The notes under the pieces are model-generated. The model searched no databases. It worked only from the letters and a program-made list of their open reading frames with translations, and was not told the origin of the DNA. From Verrucomicrobiia bacterium (GTDB lineage Bacteria; Verrucomicrobiota; Verrucomicrobiia; Limisphaerales; JADLHS01): DNA of 64,000 nucleotides. The translations under genes were made by a program, and so were the position numbers. This document shows, one piece after another, positions 1 through 9,700 of the stretch. Within the stretch, counting starts at the first letter, position 1. Every line of letters starts with the position of its first letter. Location of the stretch: the NCBI GenBank assembly GCA_011525685.1, contig WYBW01000052.1:17999-81998 (forward strand). Direction: 5' to 3'.

Positions 1-666
1 GGCTTCACGAACAACGCCGCCTTGGGGCGCTTGATTCTCGACGGCGGCACGAACAGCCAGTTCACGTTCACGGGAGCGGGCGTGGCCAACGCGATTTACG
101 TGGACTACATCGAACTGCGCAACTTCGCGACGAACATTGATTTCTTCGGGAACCTGACCGCGTTGGAGGTCAGCCCCAACATGAGAATCTACTATGGTCA
201 GGTCATGGCGGACGGCATCTCGGTGGCCGAGCGTTTGAGCGGGTCGCATGGCGGCCGGCTCTGCTGGGTGGCGGATTACGCCGGCATCTGGTCCGGCACC
301 AATGTCGTGTATCCCGACGGCACGACCAACCGCTTCAACACGGCCCTCGTCCAGAGCTGCAACTTGGATTCGGACGGCGACGGGTTGGTGAACTGTGTGG
401 ACCCGACGCCGATTCTGCGGCCGCAGGACATTGTGCTGACGGTTTCGGTGATTTCACAACCGCAGTTGGGCGCGCAACTGTCCTGGACCACCGTGCCGAA
501 TTCCACGAATTACGTTTATTACAAGACATCGCTGGCGGGAACGGACTGGCAGGTTTTGACCAACTTTGTGTCCGGCCCGGTGAGCGCGCCGGTGAAGGTC
601 CTTGATCCGTTGGGCGGCGGCCCGGCGCGGTATTATCGCGTGCGGGTGGATTCGTATCATCCTTGA
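1..666 (+). CDS. C-terminal part of a large secreted protein (5' end outside window)
   Basis: The frame is open from the first base to the TGA at 664-666, so this is the 3' end of a gene that begins outside the window. About 221 residues are visible. The middle carries an acidic Asp-rich motif, DSDGDGLVNCVDP, typical of thrombospondin type 3 or dockerin-like calcium-binding segments. It is followed by a beta-rich tail of about 75 residues ending RYYRVRVDSYHP, which resembles the tails of the four other giant proteins here. The upstream part has many Asn, Thr and Gly residues, as in secreted beta-sandwich proteins. The next gene starts 59 bases downstream on the same strand, so co-transcription is likely. 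The function of the whole protein cannot be judged from this fragment. Confidence 0.75.
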   Translation, partial: GFTNNAALGRLILDGGTNSQFTFTGAGVANAIYVDYIELRNFATNIDFFGNLTALEVSPNMRIYYGQVMADGISVAERLSGSHGGRLCWVADYAGIWSGTNVVYPDGTTNRFNTALVQSCNLDSDGDGLVNCVDPTPILRPQDIVLTVSVISQPQLGAQLSWTTVPNSTNYVYYKTSLAGTDWQVLTNFVSGPVSAPVKVLDPLGGGPARYYRVRVDSYHP

Positions 667-725
667 TGGGGGGCGCGTTTGTCGCCGGAAGGGATGTGCT
701 GGTGAAATTGTTACTGGTCCGGGAA

Positions 726-3700
726 ATGAAGCTTTCGAAGTTGTTTATGCGAAGAGTGCGAAACAGAGATCTGGCGCCGCGCTGGCCTCGCTTGGCGAAG
801 CTCGCCGGGTGGGTCGCGGGTATGGGTCTGGCCGCCACCGTGGGCTTGGCGCAGCCCGCCAACGACAACTTTGCCAACGCCGAAGCCATCTCCGGCGCGA
901 GTGGCACGGTGTCCGGCGATAGCACGGGCGCAACCCTCGAAGCGGGTGAACCGGCCCACAACTGCGTCAATCCCGACCCCGGCGGTTCGTCGGTCTGGTA
1001 TCAATGGATCGCCCCCGCCGATGGAACGATCATCTTCGACACCGTGGGCAGCGGCTTCGACACGGTGATGGCCGCCTATACCGGCACGGACGTGACTGCC
1101 CTGACGGTGGTGGCTTGCGATGATGACTCGGCGGGGAACTTCCTGAGCCGGATCAGTTTCAGTGCGACCACCGGCACGGTTTATTACATCGTTGTGGATG
1201 GTTACTTTGGATCGCAGGGACCCGTCACCCTGAACTGGCGTTCCGGCGAAACCGTGCCGCTGGAGGCCGGCACATTTCAATTCACGCGCCAGCGGTATTT
1301 CGTCAGCGAGTACGAGTCCTTCGCCGCGCCGACTCCGCCGGTGCAGATGTTCGCCCCGGGGCCGCTGGCCAGCATCACCCGCGTGTTGGGCTCGACCGGA
1401 CGCATGTTGGTGAATTACCGGATCACGAACGCCTTTTACCAGCAGATCGTTGTCACCAACTTTTTCGGCACCAACATCTACACCACGAACTTTGACGAAG
1501 GCACCGGGTTGCCGACGGATTTCAACATCGCCGTGGCCACCAACATCGCCGTCACGATTCCACATCTGGATGTGGACGGTCAGGGCAATTTCAGCTTCTG
1601 TCTGGAACAGTTCGCCAACCAGATTTCCGGCACCAACGCCAACGGCCTGCTCATTCTCACGAACTCCCCGATAGATTTCCCCACCAACTTTGTCTGCCTC
1701 GAGGGTGTTTCCATCAGCAACGCGCCGCCGACGAACATCGTCGTCACGGAATTGTTCTGCACCAATGTCTTCGTGACGAATCTCGTGCCCACCGCCTTGC
1801 CGTTCCAGGACTACATTCCCCAGGCCGGCCAGTTGGTCTTTGAGGATTACCAGATGCGGGCGGACATCCCCATTCTGGTGTTTCCGAGAAATCCCACCCC
1901 CCGGTTGAACCGGACGATTGTGGCGATCATAGACAGCGTGATCCCCGACCCGCTTGAATCACCGGACATCGTGGCCCCGCAGGTCAATCCCGCCCGCGCC
2001 AGCGCGCTGCTGCACATCCTGGACACGGACGTCGTTCCCAACGAGTGCGGCACGAACGCCGGCATCATCGTCAACTTTACGCACAAGACCATCCAGGCGC
2101 CGGAGGACGTGGGCGAAGCCGTCGTGTACGTGCGGCGCAGCGGCACGAACGGCACCACCAGCGGCTCCGTCCGTTATCGCATTGACTGGACCCCGCAGGG
2201 CGAGAGCAGTCTCAACACGTTTACGCTCTCCGACGGCTCGGACTACGCGATTGCCGACGATTGCATTCTGACCTACGCCCAGGCGACGCCCGATTATACC
2301 AACACCAGCCACGGCACGCTGAATTGGGGGGCGAATGATTTCAATCTCAAGGGCATTTCGATTCCCATCATTGACGACACCCGCGTCGAGTTCAACGAGG
2401 ACATCTTCATCACGTTGTACGAGCCGAGCGGCGTCGAAATCGGTTACATCAACTCCTGCAACCTGACCGTCCTGTTCGACAACCAGTTGGGCGGTGAGCA
2501 ACCGGCGGGCGCGGCCGACCGCACGCACAACCGCCACGACGCGGCGGAAACCAGTCCGCCCTTCAATCAGCGTCCGGGCGCCAACGGCACCGTCTTTGCC
2601 CTCGCCGTGCAATCGGATGACAAGACGGTCGTGGCCGGCAACTTCACCGCCTTCAACACCACCCCGCGCAACCGCATCGCGCGGATGAACGTCAACGGGC
2701 AACTGGACACCGCCTTCAACCCCGGCTCGGGCGCCAACGACTTCATCAGCGCCCTGGCCCTGCAAAGCGATGGCCGCATCGTTGCGGCCGGCGCCTTCAA
2801 CTCGTTCAATGGCACGCAACGTCCCCGCATCGTGCGCCTCAACTCCAACGGATCGCTCGACAACGCGTTCAACCCCGGCTTCGGCGCCAACGCCACGGTC
2901 TGGGCGGTTGCCGTGCAGCCCGACGGCAAGATCATCATCGGCGGCGAATTCACGATGGCCGACGTGTTCACGCGGAAGTACATCGCGCGGCTCAACACCG
3001 ACGGCACAGTGGACACGACCTTCGACCCGGGCATCGGTCCGAACGGCGCAATCTATGGCCTCGCGCTGCAGCCCAACGGCGCCATCGTCATCGGCGGTGA
3101 ATTCACCAGCGTTGCCGGTGTCAGCCGTCCGCGCGTCGCCCGGCTCAATCCCGACGGAACCCTCGACCCGACCTTCGATCCGGCGGTGGGCGCGGATGAC
3201 ACCATCTATGCCGTGGCGCTTCAGGGGGGCCGCGTCTGGATCGGCGGCGCGTTCAACAATTTCAACCTGATCAGCCGCAAGTCCATTGCCCGCCTCAACG
3301 CGAACGGTTCGCTGGACACCACCTTCGACCCGGGAGTGGGCGCCAATGACACCGTGTATTCCATCGTCCCGCAGAACGACGGCCGCGTCCTCATCGGCGG
3401 CATCTTCACTTCCTACAACAAGACCCGACGCATGGGCTTTGCGCGCCTCCAGGCCAACGGGCCGGTGGACACCTCCTTCCTGGACACGGCCTACAACCAC
3501 TATGCCGGACTGCCCAAGTCGCTTTACAACCCCGAAATCGAGCCGGACAATTTCGTGTTCACCTCCGGCTTGCAGAGCGATGGCAACGTGATGATCGGCG
3601 GCGGTTTCACCCGGGTCGGCGGCGGTTTCACCCGGTCGGACATCACCCCGCGCCAGAACGTGGCCCGTTTGATCGGCGGCGGCACCCCCGGTCCCGGCAG

Positions 3701-6700
3701 CATCAGCCTGGCCCATGACCAGTACACCGCAGACGAAAACGGACTGACCGGCTATGTGACGCTGGTCCGCGAGAATGGTTCGCTGGGACCGGCAGCGGCG
3801 GTGGTGACGGGCACGACACTGCCGGCCGGGCCGGGCGCGGCAGTCGAGAACGCGGACTTTTCGTTCAACGCCTCCGTTTATGGTCGGCCGCTCTGGACCA
3901 CCACCTGGTCGCGCCCTACGTGGATGTTGAGCGACGGCCTCACCGACGCCAACAACAACGAACTGGCGGTGGATGACGTTCGCCGGGCTTCGACCCTCAA
4001 CGACGTCTTCTTCAACATGATTGACAACACGAACATTGACGGCAACCGCACCTTCACCGTCGAAGTGTCCGCGCCGATCACCGCGGACGTTTTCTTCCTG
4101 GGGGGCAGCCCCTCCAGTCCCGCCGCCGCGCTGGCCAGCCCGTTGTCCGTGGATGGCGAGAACATCCCGCTGGGTGTGGCCATTGGCCGGGCCGCAGCCC
4201 CGATGACCATCATTGACGACGACGCGCCCCCGGGAACGATCACCTTCACGCACGCGGATTATTTCGTGAGCGAAGACGCCACCAACGCCGTGATCAGCGT
4301 CATCCGCACCAACGGCAGTGTGGGACTGGTGACCGTGCAATACGAAACCAGCGCCGGCTCGGCCGCCGCGGGAGCGGACTATCAGAACCGCAGCGGCACC
4401 TTGAGCTTCCCGGGCGGCGTTACCAGTAACGCCTTCCTCGTGCCCATCATCAATGACTCGCTGGTCGAGGACGATGAAACCGTGAATCTCCGCCTTTTCA
4501 GCGTGACCGGCGGCGGCCGGTTCGGTCTGACGAACGCCACGCTCACCATCGTGGACAACGACTTCCCGTCCGGTCGGCTCAACTTCAGCGTGACCAACTA
4601 CAGTGTGCCCGAGGGCGCCGGCCAGGCCACCATCACCGTCACGCGCACGGGCGGCAGCAAGAACGCCCTCTCCGTCCAATACGCCTCCTCCGCGGGGACG
4701 GCGACCGCGGGGGTGGATTACACAAATGTGACCGGCACGTTGAACTGGGACGCCAACGACATCGCGCCGAGAACGTTTACCGTACCGATCGTCCAGGATG
4801 TCTTTGTGGAAGGTAATGAAACCATCAATCTCTCGCTGTTCAATCCGTCCCTCACCGGCGCGGTGGGCAGCCGCTCCAACGCGGTGTTGACGATTGTGGA
4901 TGACGATTTTTACGGCACGGTGCAGTTCAGCGCCGAGGCGATTTCCTTCCCCGAAAACGGTGGCAGCGCCACCATCACCGTGGTGCGCACCGGCGGCAGT
5001 TCGGAGTCCGTGACGGTGAACTTCACCACGTCGGACGTGGAGGCGGTGGCTGGCTTTGATTACAGCCCGACCAACGGCACCCTGGCCTTCGGTCCGGGCG
5101 AGATCAGCAAGACCTTCAGTGTGCGGCTCCTGGACAATCCCTTCCAGGACGGTAACCGGCGACTGGCTCTGGTGCTCACGGATTCCTCCCCCACCAACAC
5201 CCTGGGCTTCCCGCAGGCCGTGTTCCTGACGATTGTGGATGACGAGTCGAACAACGAGCCGGCCGGTTCGCCCGACACCGCGTTCTTCGCGGGCTTCAAC
5301 GGCGACGTCTTTACGCTGGCTCTCCAGCCCGACGGCAAGATCCTGGCCGGCGGTGACTTTACGTTTGCCGCCAACACCCCGCGCACCCGCATCGCCCGGC
5401 TCAACTATGACGGTTCGGTGGACGAGACCTTCATGAAGTCCTTCAGCGGCGCCAATGACACCGTGCGCGCCATGATCCATCAGACGGACGGCCGCACGCT
5501 TATCGGCGGCTTCTTCACGCAGGTCAATGGCGTCAATCTCAATTCCATCGCCCGCCTCAACGACAACGGTTCCCTCGACAGCCTTTTCAATCCCGGTTCG
5601 GGCGCCAATGGGCCGATCTACGCCCTCGCGGAAACCTTCGCCGCCGACGGCAGCCGCCGGTTGGTGGCCGGTGGTTCGTTCGTGACCTACAACGGCACCC
5701 CGCGCAACCGGATCGCCCGCATCAACAACAACGGCACGCTCGACTTCTCGTTTGACGTGGGTCTGGGCGCCGATGCCACGGTGTTTGCGGTCGCTGTGTT
5801 CCCCACCAACAGCCTGCACGCGGGCAAGGTCCTCATCGGTGGCGACTTCACCAGCGTGAACGGTGTGGCCCGCAGCCGCATCGCCCGCCTGAACACGGAC
5901 GGCTCGCTGGATCTCAGCTTCAATCCGTTTGCCGGTCCGAACGAGTCCGTCCGCACGGTGGCCATCCAGAGTGACGGCCGGATTTTGATCGGTGGCCTGT
6001 TCACCAACGTCAACGGTTTCGCCCGCAGCCGTATTGCGCGGCTCAACGCCGACGGTTCGGTGGATGCGACCTTCAATCCGGGCCTGGGCGCGAACGACAT
6101 CGTCCAGACCATCGCGGTGCAGGGCGATACGCGCATCATCTTGGGCGGTCAGTTCACGCGCGCCAGCGGCGTGTCGCGCAACCGCGTCACCCGCCTCCAA
6201 CCTGACGGCACGGTTGATCCGATGATCAACTTCGGGGCCGGCGCGAACGCCTTCGTGGCCGCGGCGGTGATTCAGACCAACGACATGATCGTGCTGGCCG
6301 GTGGGTTCACGGAATTCGACGGCGTTTCCCGGCCGCGCATTGTGCGGCTTTACGGTGGGGCCATCGCCGGTTCGGGCAGTCTCGAATTCACGCGGGCCAA
6401 TTATCCGGTCAATGAAAACGCCACGAACGTCACCGTCACCGTCCGGCGGCGCGGCGGCACTTCGAACGCGCCCGATGGTGCCAACATTACCGCGAGCACG
6501 GTGACCAGCGACGGCACGGCCTTGCAGGGCCTGCATTACGCGGGCGGCACCAACGCCCTCGTCTTCCCGCAGGGCGAAGTGTTCCAGGACATTTTGATCC
6601 CGATCTTCGACAATTTTGAGATCAACCCGGACAGGGTCTTCCAGGTTGCGCTCACGAATCTGTTGCCCGCCGGGGTGGCCGCGACCGGCGACCAGCCGAC

Positions 6701-9700
6701 GGCGACGGTGACGATCATCAACGACGACAGCGCCATCAGCTTCGCGGCGGAGTCCTACTCGGTCAGCGAAAACACCGGCACCGGCGTGGCCGCCATCACC
6801 GTGATTCGCGTCGGGAGCGTGGTGGGCGATGCCACGGTGGAGTTCAATACCACAACCAACGGGACTGCCACCGCCGGCCTGGATTACCTGCCGGTCACCA
6901 ACGCGCTGGTGGTGTTTACCAACGGCGAGACGATGAAGATCGTCACCATTCCGATCCTCAACGACACGTTGATTGAGGGCAACGAAACCATCACGATGGA
7001 ACTGACGAATTCCATCGGCGCCTACCTGCTCTCGCCCTTCCAGGCGACGTTGACGATTGTGGATGACGATTTCGGTCCGGGCCGGATCGCGTTTGCGTCG
7101 CCCGCGTACACCGTGGTCGAGAACGCCGGCAACGCGATCATCAGCCTGATCCGCACCGACGGTTCGGCGGGTCTGGTGGGGGTCAGCTATTTCACCAGCA
7201 ATCTGACCGCGACGGCGGGCTTCGACTATGTCGCCAGCGGCGGGACCGTCGCCTTCGGCGATGGCGAGACCAACAAGAACATCGTGATTCCGATCCTGGA
7301 TGATTCGTTTGTCGAGGGCAACGAGGTCTTCCTGGTAACCATCACCAATGCCACGGGCGGGGCGACCATCACCGGCTCGAACAGTGCCCCGGTCACGATC
7401 CTGGACAACGACGTGGGCATCACGTTCGCCTCGCCGGTTTACGTGGTGAACGAAGGCGGCGGCAGCGTGACCCTGACGGTGTTGCGCATCAGCGGCAGCA
7501 ACGGCGTCGCCACCGTCCGCTACAGCACCGCGAACGGGACGGCCCTGGCGGGTGCGGACTTCCTGGGCGCCACGAACAACCTGTTGACCTTCGCCGACGG
7601 GGAAACCATCAAGACCATCACCATTCCCATCCTGGAGGACACGCTGGTGGAGGGCGACGAAGCCTTCAGCGTTGTGCTGTCCAATCCGAGCAGCGGGGTG
7701 CAGTTGCTAACCAGCACCGCCACGGTCACCATCCTGGACAATGACTCCGGATTCCGTTTCGCCGAGGCCTCCTATTTCGTGGATGAGTACGGCACCAACG
7801 CGCTGTTGACTGTGATCCGCACCAATCCCAACACCGGTATCATCACGGTGGTGTTCTCGACGACCAACGGGACGGCGACGGCGGGTTCCGACTTCATTGC
7901 CTCGGGAGGGTCGCTGGTCTTCACCAATGGCGAGTCCGCCAAGACCATTGCCATCCCGATTATCAATGACACTCAGGTGGAAGGCCCGGAGACCTTCTTC
8001 GTCACACTGTCCAGCCCGAGCGACGGGGCGCAATTGCTCGAGCCGGTCACCGCGTCGGTCACGATCATTGACAACGACTCCGGCTTGCGGTTCTCCAGCG
8101 CCAACTACACCGTCACCGAGAACGGGGTCGAGGCCATCATCAGTGTGCTGCGGTCCGGCGTCCTGACCAACACCGTGGCGACGAGCTACGCCACCAGCGA
8201 CGGCACCGCCGTCAGTGGACAGGATTACCTCAGCGTCAGCGGCCTGTTGGTCTTCACCAACGGCGAGTCGCTCAAGACGTTTGCCGTGCCGATCGTGGAC
8301 GACGATTTGGAGGAAGGCGCGGAAACCGTGCTGCTCACCCTGCACAGCCCGACCGGTCAGGTGTCCCTGCTCAACCCGAACTCCGCCATCCTCACCATCG
8401 TTGACAACGACGGCGGTTCGATCTTGCCCGCCGGTGTGCTCCTCACGGCGGAAAGCGTGGCGGTCAACGGCGCGATTGACCCCGGTGAAACCGTGACTGG
8501 CTTGTTCGCCCTCCGCAACCTCAGCGGCATCAACACGACCAACCTGGTCGCGACTTTGCTCCCGACCAACGGAGTCACCGCGCCGAGCGGGCCTCAAAAC
8601 TACGGTGCGCTGGCGGATGGCGGGGCCTCGGCTTCTCGGTCGTTCACGTTTACAGCCAACGGCACAAACGGCGCCATGGTTGCGGCCACCTTCGAGGTTC
8701 AGGACGGGCCCATCAATCTGGGCCGCGTAACTTTCCCCTTCATGATCGGCAGCGGTTCGACCGTGTTCTCGAACGTGGCGCCCATTACGATTGTGGACAA
8801 CAACACCGCCCTGCCGTACCCGTCCTCCATCTCCGTCACCGGACTGGTCGGCAGCATCAGCAAAGTGACGGTCATGGTGACCAATCTCAGCCACGGGTCG
8901 CCGATGGACATTGACATGCTGCTGGCGGGGCCGGATTCGACCAGTGCCGTGCTCATGTCCGACGCGGGCGGCGGCAACTTCATCACCAACATCACGCTCA
9001 CGTTCGATGACGCTGCCGGGGCTTCATTACCGTTCAACAGCGCCATCGGCAGCGGGACGTACAAGCCGACCAATTTCGGAGCCGCGGATCTCTTCCCGGT
9101 GCCGGCGCCGCCGTCGCCGTGGGGCTCGACTCTGTCCGTCTTCAACGGCACTAACCCGAACGGGTTGTGGTCCTTGTTTGTCGTGGATGATCTCACGATC
9201 TTTTCGGGCAGCATCAGTCGCGGCTGGCGTTTGGCGATCACGACCTTCGGCTTGATTCCCTCGGCGGCCGATTTGTCCGTGGGCTTGACCGCCGCGCCCG
9301 ACCCGGTGGTGGTGAGCAGCAATCTGGCTTATTCGGTGCAGATCACCAACCACGGGCCGTGGGCGGCCACGGGAGTGACTCTGAGCCAGGCGCTGCCGGC
9401 TGGGGCAACCTTTGTCTCCGCCACTTTGTCCACCGGCACCTTCACGACGAACAATGGGGCGGTGATCTGGTCGGTGGGCAATCTGGCCATGGATGCCGTG
9501 GCCACGGCGACCATTGTGGTACGGCCGACGGTCGTAGGGCCGAACACCAGCACCGTGACGTTGGCGGGCCACGAGGGCGACCCGAATCCCTTGAACAACG
9601 TTGCGAGCGTCACCAGCACCGTGAGCAGCTTGGTGGCGGACCTGGCCGTGGGCGTGGTTGGCTCACCGGATGTCCTTTACCTGGGCGTTGGAGGCAACCT

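Noticed and set aside
2575..3690. Regular periodic repeats that might be taken for a CRISPR-like array
   Set aside because: The period is about 150 bases, units are diverged, and they encode the delta-60 protein motif in one continuous frame.
1959..6536. Minus-strand open frame of 1525 codons opposite the delta-60/Calx-beta gene
   Set aside because: It lies entirely antisense to a gene with clear domains, and its repetitive His/Arg/Gly-rich protein mirrors the sense repeats. High GC at third positions explains the lack of stops.
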